NCBI GenBank assembly: GCA_024234365.1
Contig: JACKOK010000002.1
Span: 62,001 to 126,000, forward strand
Direction of reading: 5' to 3'
Length of the DNA: 64,000 nt
Source: Pseudomonadales bacterium
GTDB lineage: Bacteria; Pseudomonadota; Gammaproteobacteria; Pseudomonadales; Pseudohongiellaceae
The notes under the pieces: generated by a model
What the model was told of the DNA's origin: nothing
Databases searched by the model: none
The model's input: only the letters and a program-made list of their open reading frames with translations
Part shown: positions 27,856 through 35,982 of the stretch, in pieces
Position numbering within the stretch: the stretch's first letter is position 1
Layout: each line of letters begins with the position of its first letter
Made by a program: the position numbers and the translations under genes

Positions 27856-28482
27856 ATGAAAAATCTAGCCACGAAGAATGCACTGACCCTGTTAACAACC
27901 CTGATGATGGCGGCCTTCGCGAGCTTCAGCCATGCCCAGGGCAATGCCTCAGCCGGTGAAAGCAAGGCCGCTGTGTGCAGCGCGTGCCACGGCAATGCGG
28001 GGCAGAGCACGATTGGGGAAAACCCGAAGCTGGCGGGGCAGAATGCCAAGTATCTGATCAAGCAGATGCAGGACATCAAGAGCGGTGCGCGCACAGTTCC
28101 CCTGATGACCGGCCTGCTGAACAACTCCAGTGATCAGGATATGGCGGATATGGCGGCCTACTTTGCGGCTCAGGAAGTGACGCTGGAAGGTGCGGACCCG
28201 GAGCTGGTGGAGCTGGGCGAAAGCATCTACAAGGCAGGCATTGCCAAACTGAATGTCGCGGCCTGCAGCGCGTGTCATTCCCCGACTGGCCAGGGCAACC
28301 CGCAGGCAGGTTTCCCCGCTCTGGGCGGCCAGCACAGCCAGTACACCATCAACCAGCTGAAGGCATTCCGCTCAGGTGAGCGCAGCAATGATGGCAATCC
28401 GATGCCGATGCGTATTGTGTCTGAGCGTCTGACAGACAAGGAAATCGAGGCGCTGGCCAGCTATATTTCCGGCCTGAACTAA
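27856..28482 (+). CDS. Diheme cytochrome c4
   Basis: Periplasmic electron carrier, commonly an electron donor to terminal oxidases such as cbb3 or aa3 types. The 208-residue protein has a signal peptide ending in SHA, then two similar cytochrome c halves with heme motifs CSACH at C41-H45 and CSACH at C137-H141. Each is followed by a Met-ligand region (MTGLLNNSSDQDMADMAAYFA and MPMRIVSERLTDKEIEALASYISGL). Next to engB and dsbA as in Pseudomonas. The tandem CxxCH unit resembles the C-terminal part of the second oxidase subunit II. Confidence 0.95.
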   Translation: MKNLATKNALTLLTTLMMAAFASFSHAQGNASAGESKAAVCSACHGNAGQSTIGENPKLAGQNAKYLIKQMQDIKSGARTVPLMTGLLNNSSDQDMADMAAYFAAQEVTLEGADPELVELGESIYKAGIAKLNVAACSACHSPTGQGNPQAGFPALGGQHSQYTINQLKAFRSGERSNDGNPMPMRIVSERLTDKEIEALASYISGLN

Positions 28483-28572
28483 GGTTTGATCCTCAATCTG
28501 GTAATTTTGGGCGCCAGGGTCGGTCTTGTTGATCAGTGCAACCGTTATTACGATCAGTAGGGAGTAAAGAAG

Positions 28573-29214
28573 ATGCATAAACTCATGAAGCAATTCCTGG
28601 CAGTTCTGCTGCTGGCCCCCCTGGCCTTTTCCGCCTTCGCGCAGCCGGAGCGGTTTACGGCCGGTACGCATTACACAATCCTGCCGCAAGCGGTAAAGAC
28701 CAACGACCCGGGCAAGATCGAGGTTGTGGAAGTGTTCTGGTATGGCTGTGCCCACTGCTTCCGTTTCGAGCCGCTGATTGAAGACTGGGAAGCCAAGCTG
28801 GCCCCGGATGTGGATTTCGTGCGTTTCCCGGGCATGTGGAATGAGCTGATGAAGGTGCACGCACAGGCCTTCTTCACGGCAGAGGCACTGGGCAAGCTCA
28901 AGGAGCTGCACACGCCCATCTTCAACGCCATCAACATCGAAGGCAATCGTCTCCAGAACGAGCAGCAGCTCTCTGCGTTTTTCGCCAAGTACGGCGTGAG
29001 CCCTGAAGACTTCAGCAAGACTTTCAACTCTTTCTCCGTCAAGACCAAGGTCAACCAGGCCCAGGCCAAGATGCGTGATTATCAGGTTCGCAGCACGCCC
29101 AACATGGTGGTGAACGGCAAATACCTGATTTCCACCGGTGATGCGGTGCGTACGCAGCAGGAAATGCTGGAAGTTGTCGATTTTCTCGTCAACAAGGAAA
29201 GAAGCTCGAGCTGA
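28573..29214 (+). CDS. dsbA: Thiol:disulfide interchange protein DsbA
   Basis: Periplasmic oxidant that introduces disulfide bonds into exported proteins. The 213-residue protein has a signal peptide (LAVLLLAPLAFSAFAQ), active site GCAHC with cysteines 59 and 62 (CxxC with His in the third position; E. coli has CPHC), a helical insertion, and the cis-proline loop RSTPNMVVNGKYL near 176. It lies 90 bp after the cytochrome c4 gene, in the order known from Pseudomonas. Confidence 0.94.
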   Translation: MHKLMKQFLAVLLLAPLAFSAFAQPERFTAGTHYTILPQAVKTNDPGKIEVVEVFWYGCAHCFRFEPLIEDWEAKLAPDVDFVRFPGMWNELMKVHAQAFFTAEALGKLKELHTPIFNAINIEGNRLQNEQQLSAFFAKYGVSPEDFSKTFNSFSVKTKVNQAQAKMRDYQVRSTPNMVVNGKYLISTGDAVRTQQEMLEVVDFLVNKERSSS

Positions 29215-29238
29215 CAGACGTTATTGCGTCATGCAATT

Positions 29239-29263
29239 CCCGGTGCCGGCAATGGGCACCGGG
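29239..29263. other. Strong hairpin between dsbA and the diguanylate cyclase gene
   Basis: CCCGGTGCC (29239-29247) pairs perfectly with GGCACCGGG (29255-29263) around a 7-nt loop. No T-run follows, so it is not a standard intrinsic terminator; it could stabilise the dsbA mRNA 3' end or cause a pause. Confidence 0.5.
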
Positions 29264-29310
29264 AGCACGGTTCCATCGTCTTCATGGACGCCCGCTGAAG
29301 AGCCGTAATA

Positions 29311-31341
29311 ATGAGCCATAGGGACATAGACAATACCGAGCTTGATCGCTGGAAGAAAAAATTCCTCGATGCGCTCGAAGTCCATGACCGCCGTGAAAAA
29401 TCCCTCACCAATCGCATCAGACTCCTGCGCCGCGGGCTGGTCAGCGTCAGCCTTGCCGGCGATGGTCTGGACACAGCTCTGGACAAGGAGCTGGCAGCAT
29501 TACGCACCATGCTGCGCGCGGAAGAGTCCGAAGCGGGCATAGACCTGCTGCTGGAGCGCATTGAAAAGTCCGTTCTGCGGCTCGACTCCCGCAAGGAGCA
29601 GAGTCACTCCGCGATTCAGCATGCCCTCAACGCCAGTATCAAGCAGTTGCAGGAACTGGATTTGCCCCGCGAACTCAAGCGGAGCGTGCGTCAGTTCGCC
29701 AAGTCCCTCCCCGGTAAAATCAAGGATGCGCAAAACCACTCTGCGCTGCTTGTCGAGTTCCTGGAACTGCTGCGTGCGGTGGTACGGGAACTGACATTTC
29801 AGCCTGCTCCGCAAACGCAGAGCACCGCAGAGAGCTTCTGGACCCGGTTGTTCTCCGGCAGCGCTCATGAGGGGGCTCCCGCTGTCGCACCGGCGCCGCC
29901 CCGGAATCACGATATGCCCCCTTCCGTCTCCCTGAATGGAGAATCTGCCCGTGACGACAGTGGGCGAAAGGAAGACGGGCAGCCAGAAGCCCCCGGGACG
30001 CAGACGGCCAGGGCGGAGCCAGGCAGCAATCGAATCGTCAATGCCTCCGGTGCCGCAGCAGGCGCAAGTCTGACCGCCATACCCGAGCCCTCTCCTGCAG
30101 AGGCTGAACAGCGTGTCGGTGAACAAGGGGAAGATGAAAGTGGCAGCATTCCGGAAGAGGTATTGCTGAACCGTGAGGCTGCAGAGGCACAGACACAAGC
30201 AGTTGAGACAGAAGAAGAGCCGATCTCAAGCGAACCCGGGCCGGGGTTTTCCGTTATAGCAAATCATGCCGAACCGGTATTGCTGCGGATTCTGGAAAAC
30301 ATCTACGTTCCGGAGCAGTCTGGGGCCTTGGCATCAAAGCTCCGGGCGAGAATCAACAAGGGCCTGAACTGGTACGAGTTTGTTTCCGTGCTGGAGGATA
30401 TCCACGCCCTCATCATTGCAGGCATGGAAGAAGAGCGTGCGGAGTTTCAGCGCTTTCTGAACGAGCTGAACGAAAGCCTGGGGCAGGTGCAGGAATATGT
30501 GCAGTTCTCCCGTGAGCAGGCGAATGTCTCTCAGGAGTCTGAAAAGGCGCTGGATGAAGCGGTGAGGAGCGGAATCAACGATATTGCACAGACGGTACAG
30601 GGCTCTGAGGATATCGGTGAGCTGAAAAACGCCGTGCAGAGCCAGCTCTCCACCATCATTTCATCCATGGATCAGTTCCGTGCACTGAAGAGCGAGCAGC
30701 AACAAAGCTCGCAGGAGCATGCCCGGCAGCTGGAGGCCCGCTTGCAGGCGATGGAAGTGGAAACGCAGGAGCTGCGTCTGCATCTCGCAAGACAGGAGCA
30801 GATGGCATCACGCGATGCGCTCACCGAGTTGCCCAACCGCGCGGCCTACGACCGGCGCATTCAGCATGAATGTGAACAGTGGCGCAGTGCCCGCGCCGCA
30901 GGCAGGGATGAAGGCTTGTGTCTGGTGGTCGGCGATGTGGACCATTTCAAACGCATCAACGACACCTATGGGCATTTGGCGGGCGACAAGGTATTGAAAA
31001 TCATAGCAAAAGAAATTTCTTCCAACTTCCGCCAGCGAGATTTCATCGCCCGTTACGGCGGCGAGGAGTTCGTCATTGTGATGCCTTCGGTGCACGCGCA
31101 GGACGCCGAGAGCCTCATCAATTCCGTCCGGCAGAAGATAGAGCGCTGCCCTTTCCACTTCCGGGAAAAACAGGTGCAGATCACCATGTCATTTGGCCTG
31201 ACGGAGATCGTTGATGCCGATACTCCCGAAAAAGCGTTCGAGCGGGCAGACAAGGCGCTCTATCACGCCAAGGAAGGGGGCAGGAATCAGGTTTGTGTAG
31301 CCAGGCTTAGCGCCACTGGTAAAAACGCCGGTTCTCAGTGA
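29311..31341 (+). CDS. GGDEF-domain diguanylate cyclase
   Basis: Makes cyclic di-GMP from GTP. The 676-residue protein has a helical, probably coiled-coil N-terminal region, a long acidic low-complexity linker (about 180-310), a second helical coiled-coil unit (about 330-495), then a GGDEF domain with VGDVDHFKRINDTYGHLAGD and GGEEF at residues 583-587. The product-inhibition motif RQRD sits upstream of it, so feedback control is expected. No membrane segment is visible. It sits after dsbA as does the diguanylate cyclase of Pseudomonas (PA5487 region), and just ahead of the type II secretion genes. Confidence 0.92.
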   Translation: MSHRDIDNTELDRWKKKFLDALEVHDRREKSLTNRIRLLRRGLVSVSLAGDGLDTALDKELAALRTMLRAEESEAGIDLLLERIEKSVLRLDSRKEQSHSAIQHALNASIKQLQELDLPRELKRSVRQFAKSLPGKIKDAQNHSALLVEFLELLRAVVRELTFQPAPQTQSTAESFWTRLFSGSAHEGAPAVAPAPPRNHDMPPSVSLNGESARDDSGRKEDGQPEAPGTQTARAEPGSNRIVNASGAAAGASLTAIPEPSPAEAEQRVGEQGEDESGSIPEEVLLNREAAEAQTQAVETEEEPISSEPGPGFSVIANHAEPVLLRILENIYVPEQSGALASKLRARINKGLNWYEFVSVLEDIHALIIAGMEEERAEFQRFLNELNESLGQVQEYVQFSREQANVSQESEKALDEAVRSGINDIAQTVQGSEDIGELKNAVQSQLSTIISSMDQFRALKSEQQQSSQEHARQLEARLQAMEVETQELRLHLARQEQMASRDALTELPNRAAYDRRIQHECEQWRSARAAGRDEGLCLVVGDVDHFKRINDTYGHLAGDKVLKIIAKEISSNFRQRDFIARYGGEEFVIVMPSVHAQDAESLINSVRQKIERCPFHFREKQVQITMSFGLTEIVDADTPEKAFERADKALYHAKEGGRNQVCVARLSATGKNAGSQ

Positions 31342-31397
31342 TGAAGCAAACTTTTTCCCGTCACTATCCGTCATAGCGACGTTTCGACCCAGAATTG

Positions 31398-32735
31398 ATG
31401 CAAATAAGGACCATGAGTTTGCAGCCTTCCCCAAAACAGTCCCTGAGCGAGACCCTGTTATCCCGGCTCCCGTCACGGCTAAGCGGCTTTGTGCAGGCAG
31501 GTGCCCGCGCGCGTCTGCTCAATGGCGTGGACGCCGTTGTGCTGCTCCATGAAGCGCGGGTCTACGACCTGGCCAATGGTCGTTGGCAAGCCCTCGCGCA
31601 GGAGAGTGAGTCAGAGGGCGCAGCGGATGAAGCCGAACGGATTGCCAGCGCGGTGGTTGCCTTATTGCAGGCCAGAGAGAAAGCCCCTTCGGTTCTGCTG
31701 TTGTTGCCGTCGACGCACTTTATTGCAAGCGAGGTCAATATGCCGGGCATGACAGGGGAGACCCTGCGCGCGGCCCTGCGGCTGCAGTCCTCGCTTGTGT
31801 TGCCGGGCTACGATACCCCTCTCGCGTTTGCGCTGAATAGTAGCGCCGCCACGGCAGAGGGTTCGCATATCGTTCTGTGGACCGATGCACTCAAACTGAA
31901 CGCCTTGTTCGAGGCGTGTGAGAAACAGGGCATCTTTCTGGCGGGAGTCATGCCGCGAGTCCTGGCCTGTGGTGACAGTACGGCAGGAGAAATGGCCATA
32001 CTGGACGAGGACGAAAGCACGCTCAGCAGCATTCGTTACCGGGACGGCATCCTGAGCCGCTTCCTCCAGATTCCGAGGGACGATCTGCAGGACGAGGCGT
32101 TCGCCAGGCAGTGGCGCGAACACAGCAGCCCCGTGGACATGACCACGCTGTTGTGCAGCAGTGCCCAGGATTATGTCGAGCGTGCTGCCAGCATAAACGC
32201 AAACAATGCTTACAGTTTCGTGCCGTCCGGCGCCGAAAAAGTCATGCAGCGCACTGCAAAGCGACGAAGGATGGGTGTCAGTATTGCCGCAGCCATTGTG
32301 TTGCTGTTTCTTGCCGCGTCTCCGCTGCTGTGGCAGTCCCTGCAGATGTTGCGCCTGCAGTCGCAGTTGAACGCCTTGCAGGAGCGTTCCGTACAGGCCC
32401 GGGAAGATCAGGCGGCCGTGCGGGCATTCGAGCGGGATTGGGGCGTGCTGACGGAATTCCCGCAGCAGAATCTTCCCCAGACGCTTTTGCAGATGCAGGC
32501 GGTATTGAGCCCCGGCGTGTTGAGTTCTGTCGAGGTGGATGAAGGGACGGTGGAAATCGAAGGCGAAAGCCAGGACCCGCAAAGCCTTTTACAGTTGCTG
32601 GAAGAAAACAGTCTGTTCACCGGAGCCGACTTTGCACGTGCAACCAATAACGATCGTTACTACATCGAGTTCCGTCTCAGCACGGTGGATTTTGATGCCT
32701 ATCGAGAGCGCTATTTTCCGGATCAGAGGCGTTAG
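31398..32735 (+). CDS. gspL: Type II secretion system protein GspL-like
   Basis: GspL anchors the secretion ATPase GspE to the inner membrane. The 445-residue protein has an actin-like cytoplasmic part (about 1-280), one membrane helix (VSIAAAIVLLFLAASPLLW near 295), a coiled-coil segment and a small ferredoxin-like periplasmic domain at the end. Sequence identity to classic GspL is low, so the name rests on architecture and on gene order ahead of gspM and gspE. ATG 31398 is chosen; ATG 31413 is an alternative with AAGGA very close. Confidence 0.75.
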   Translation: MQIRTMSLQPSPKQSLSETLLSRLPSRLSGFVQAGARARLLNGVDAVVLLHEARVYDLANGRWQALAQESESEGAADEAERIASAVVALLQAREKAPSVLLLLPSTHFIASEVNMPGMTGETLRAALRLQSSLVLPGYDTPLAFALNSSAATAEGSHIVLWTDALKLNALFEACEKQGIFLAGVMPRVLACGDSTAGEMAILDEDESTLSSIRYRDGILSRFLQIPRDDLQDEAFARQWREHSSPVDMTTLLCSSAQDYVERAASINANNAYSFVPSGAEKVMQRTAKRRRMGVSIAAAIVLLFLAASPLLWQSLQMLRLQSQLNALQERSVQAREDQAAVRAFERDWGVLTEFPQQNLPQTLLQMQAVLSPGVLSSVEVDEGTVEIEGESQDPQSLLQLLEENSLFTGADFARATNNDRYYIEFRLSTVDFDAYRERYFPDQRR

Positions 32736-32741
32736 CAGACG

Positions 32742-33302
32742 ATGAGCCCAAGAGAAAAGAAAATTCTGCTTCTGGCCGCCGCGGTGGGTGTGGTCTTTAT
32801 TGCAACACAGGGAGTTCCTGTCCTGCGTGATCTGTATTCATCTGGCGACGCGAACAGGGAACAACTGGCACTGCAAATCGAACGGGAACAGCGCCTGATC
32901 GACAATGCGCAGCAATGGCAGGAACGTCGTGCCGAGGTTGAGGCGCGTAGCGAAACACTGCAGCAGGAGTTGTTTCAGGACAGCTCCGTGGCACTGATCA
33001 GTGCGAATATGCAAAGGCTGGTCAGGGATTATGCCAATCAGGCCGAAGTCACGGTGACTTCAACGAAACTGGCAGACTCCATGGAAACGGATGGCTGGTT
33101 GCTGGTGGAGCAGGAGTTGTCCATTTTAACCAGCAACCAGAACAATATCCTTGGCCTGCTCAATCACATTGAATCATCGCACCCGCTGCTGGCCGTCAGT
33201 GCATTCAGCATTCGCCGCAATCGCAACCAGTATGCGGGGACGGTTACCGTGGTCGGTTTCAGCAGAAGTACAGGCGCAGTGCGTGCAGGAGGGGCGGACT
33301 GA
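32742..33302 (+). CDS. gspM: Type II secretion system protein GspM-like
   Basis: A 186-residue bitopic membrane protein: REKKILLLAAAVGVVFIATQ forms the N-terminal helix, a coiled-coil (about 35-80) follows, then a ferredoxin-like periplasmic domain (IEREQRL to VTVVGFSRS). This is the layout of GspM, the partner of GspL in the inner-membrane platform. It starts 7 bp after gspL and its stop overlaps the gspE start. Confidence 0.78.
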   Translation: MSPREKKILLLAAAVGVVFIATQGVPVLRDLYSSGDANREQLALQIEREQRLIDNAQQWQERRAEVEARSETLQQELFQDSSVALISANMQRLVRDYANQAEVTVTSTKLADSMETDGWLLVEQELSILTSNQNNILGLLNHIESSHPLLAVSAFSIRRNRNQYAGTVTVVGFSRSTGAVRAGGAD

Positions 33303-34762
33303 TGACACCCTCGGCGATTACCCTGCCAGTGTTCAGCCAGCTTCTGGAGCCGGAAGGCATTGCGCCTGCGCAGAATTTTCACGACAGCGCGATGTTGGTC
33401 TATAACACCCTGCCCAGCATTGAGCTGCGGGCAAAGATCCGCTTCATCATCGGTAACACGGTGCATTTTCGTCAGGCGCGTGGAGACGAGGTGTCTCGCC
33501 TGATGAAGTTCTGGCGCGCGGAGCTCTCTCCCCAGATCGATCAGAGCGAAGATGTTTTTGTGTCCGGTTTTGAAGACGATGAAGAATTGAAGGACCTGGC
33601 ATCGGAAGCACCGGTCATCCGTCTGGTGAACCACCTGTTTGCACGTGCCATGGACCTCAACGCGAGTGATATTCACTTTGAGCCCAATGAGGATTACCTC
33701 GATGTGCGCTGTCGGGTCGATGGCATCATGACCCGGATAGAACGCCTGCCTATCAAGATTCATACGGCCGTCGCCTCGCGTCTGAAACTGATGGCCAAGC
33801 TCGATATCGGCGAGAAGCGTCTGCCGCAGGACGGGCGTATTGATTCGCGCATCGGCAACAAACAGCTCGACATGCGCGTCTCCACCCTGCCCGGCGTACA
33901 CGGCGAATCGGTCGTGCTGCGAATTCTGGATCGCAGTGATACCGCTGTCAGCCTGCAGCAGCTTGGTATGCCCGATGCCATCCTGGGCACCTACCAGCAT
34001 CTGATCACACAGCCTCATGGCATGATTCTGATTACAGGGCCTACGGGCAGCGGCAAGACGACGACCCTGTATGCCACGCTGGAGAAAATCAACAGCGAAA
34101 AACACAAGATCATCACGGTGGAAGATCCGGTGGAATATCAACTGGACGGCATTACCCAGATTCAGGTGAATGCCGGCATCGGTCTGAATTTCGCGGCGGG
34201 TCTGCGCTCCATCGTGCGACAGGACCCGGATGTGCTGATGGTCGGTGAGATCCGCGACCACGAAACAGCGGAAATCGCGATTGAATCCGCACTCACCGGC
34301 CACCTGGTGTTTTCCACCCTGCACACCAATGATGCGGCGGGCGCGGTCACGCGCTTGCAGGACATGGGGGTGGAAGGCTATCTCATCAGCTCCAGTCTGC
34401 TGGCGATTCAGGCGCAGCGACTGGTGCGCCGCATCTGCAGCGACTGCAAGGTGGAGCAGGCCCTGAGCGCCGATGAGGCGGCGGTGCTGGAAATTGACGC
34501 GAAGGATTATCCGGTGCTCTATCGCGGCACAGGCTGTGAACGCTGCGGTGGCAGCGGTTATCGTGGCCGCATCGGTTTATACGAGTTATTGGTGATGTCT
34601 GACGCCATTCGCCATCACATCGCCAGTGGAGCGGACGCGAATGTCATTCGTGATCAGGCGATTCGCGAAGGCATGAAAACACTGCGCCAGGACGCGCTCG
34701 AGAAACTGGCTGCCGGGCTGACCACGCCGGAAGAAGTCGTGAGGGTAACGCGCGCGATATGA
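33302..34762 (+). CDS. gspE: Type II secretion ATPase GspE
   Basis: Cytoplasmic ATPase that powers pseudopilus assembly. The 486-residue protein has an N1E-type domain, then the core with ASDIHFEPNED, Walker A GPTGSGKTTTLYATL near residue 246, the Asp box (ITVEDPVEYQ), Walker B VRQDPDVLMVGEIRD, and a tetracysteine zinc site (CSDC ... CERCGGSGYRGR) typical of GspE. It overlaps gspM by one base and gspF by 4 bp. Confidence 0.95.
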   Translation: MTPSAITLPVFSQLLEPEGIAPAQNFHDSAMLVYNTLPSIELRAKIRFIIGNTVHFRQARGDEVSRLMKFWRAELSPQIDQSEDVFVSGFEDDEELKDLASEAPVIRLVNHLFARAMDLNASDIHFEPNEDYLDVRCRVDGIMTRIERLPIKIHTAVASRLKLMAKLDIGEKRLPQDGRIDSRIGNKQLDMRVSTLPGVHGESVVLRILDRSDTAVSLQQLGMPDAILGTYQHLITQPHGMILITGPTGSGKTTTLYATLEKINSEKHKIITVEDPVEYQLDGITQIQVNAGIGLNFAAGLRSIVRQDPDVLMVGEIRDHETAEIAIESALTGHLVFSTLHTNDAAGAVTRLQDMGVEGYLISSSLLAIQAQRLVRRICSDCKVEQALSADEAAVLEIDAKDYPVLYRGTGCERCGGSGYRGRIGLYELLVMSDAIRHHIASGADANVIRDQAIREGMKTLRQDALEKLAAGLTTPEEVVRVTRAI

Positions 34763-35967
34763 GTGCTGCCTACTACCGATATCAGGCCTACGATGCTCAG
34801 GGCAATGTGCAAAGCGGGCAGCTCAGTGCAGAGTCCGAGCGCGAGGCACTGAAAATTCTGCAGGGCAAGCAACTGATTCCGGTGCGCATAAACCGTGCGG
34901 AACAGGACGAGCGCAAGGGCTTTGGCGGCAAGCGCCTGAAGGGTCGTGACCTGCTCGATTTCACCACGGGGCTGTGCACCCTGATGGAGGCGCGGGTGCC
35001 CCTGGACAAGGCGCTGCGCCTGCTCGAAGGGGTGACGGAATCTGCCGCCATGCGCCAGCTCGTGGTGGGCATGCGGCGTGACGTGAAGGAGGGCAAGAGC
35101 CTGGCGGAGACGATGGAAACGCGGCCCGATGTGTTCTCCCGCATGTATGTCAGCATCGTGCGGGCGGGCGAGGAAGGTGGCATTCTGCATCAGTTGCTTC
35201 CCGGCCTGGCGGATTATCTGGAAACCAGCGCGCGCAATCGTCAGGCCATTCTGTCTGCCATGATCTACCCGATCGTGCTGCTGGTCACCGGTGTGATTTC
35301 GGTGTTCCTGTTGCTGGCCTTTGTCATCCCGCAGTTTGCCATCATGTTTGAGGATGCCGGCACCGAAATTCCGGCATCGGCAGCATTTCTGCTGGCGCTC
35401 AGCGAAGGCATCCAGCGTTACGGCTACCTGTTTGTCCTGCTGATTTTCGGCGTGGTGTTCTGGTGGCGCTGGCTGGGTCAGGATCGTGTGCGCAAATTGA
35501 AAAAGGATGCCGCCCTGTTGTCCACGCCCATGTTGGGCAAGCTGCTGTTGTACAAGGACTGCGCCGTGTTCGCCCGCACGCTGGGGGCCCTGCTGGAGGC
35601 GGGGATTCCGCTGATTCGTGCCCTGCGGGTGTCCCGGGAAGTGGTTGGTAATACCGACATTGCCCGGCATCTTGAACAGGTGGAGGACGATGTCAGATCG
35701 GGGGCGGGCCTGGGCATTTCGCTGGAGAAAACCCACCGCTTCCCTACTCTGCTGCATCAGCTGGTGACGGTGGGGGAAGAGTCGGGGCGCACGGGAGACA
35801 TCCTGCTGAAGACAGCGGTGAGTTTTGACACCCAGGTCAAAAACCAGATGTCGAGCCTGGTGGCCGCCCTGCAACCGGCGTTGATCCTGTTTCTCGGGAT
35901 TGCTGTCGGGGGCATTACCATTACCATGTTGTCGGCGGTGTTCAGTATGAATACCGTGGATTTCTAG
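34759..35967 (+). CDS. gspF: Type II secretion inner-membrane platform protein GspF
   Basis: Polytopic core of the inner-membrane platform. The 402-residue protein has two GspF repeats (about 70-190 and 275-395), each with the LLEGV/LRVSREV cores and GEEGGILHQLL or GEESGRTGDILL motifs. There are three membrane helices (AMIYPIVLLVTGVISVFLLLAFVIP, YLFVLLIFGVVFWWRW and ILFLGIAVGGITITMLSAVFSMN). Start overlaps the gspE stop (ATGA). Confidence 0.95.
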   Translation: MSAAYYRYQAYDAQGNVQSGQLSAESEREALKILQGKQLIPVRINRAEQDERKGFGGKRLKGRDLLDFTTGLCTLMEARVPLDKALRLLEGVTESAAMRQLVVGMRRDVKEGKSLAETMETRPDVFSRMYVSIVRAGEEGGILHQLLPGLADYLETSARNRQAILSAMIYPIVLLVTGVISVFLLLAFVIPQFAIMFEDAGTEIPASAAFLLALSEGIQRYGYLFVLLIFGVVFWWRWLGQDRVRKLKKDAALLSTPMLGKLLLYKDCAVFARTLGALLEAGIPLIRALRVSREVVGNTDIARHLEQVEDDVRSGAGLGISLEKTHRFPTLLHQLVTVGEESGRTGDILLKTAVSFDTQVKNQMSSLVAALQPALILFLGIAVGGITITMLSAVFSMNTVDF

Positions 35968-35982
35968 CCTTGGAGTAGAACT

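Noticed and set aside
27555..28124. Upstream extension of engB to 389 residues
   Set aside because: The extra 190 residues do not fit the family and would run through the cytochrome c4 promoter and gene; ATG 27554 gives the normal protein.
29239..29263. Rho-independent terminator after dsbA
   Set aside because: A strong hairpin, but not followed by a T-run on either strand.
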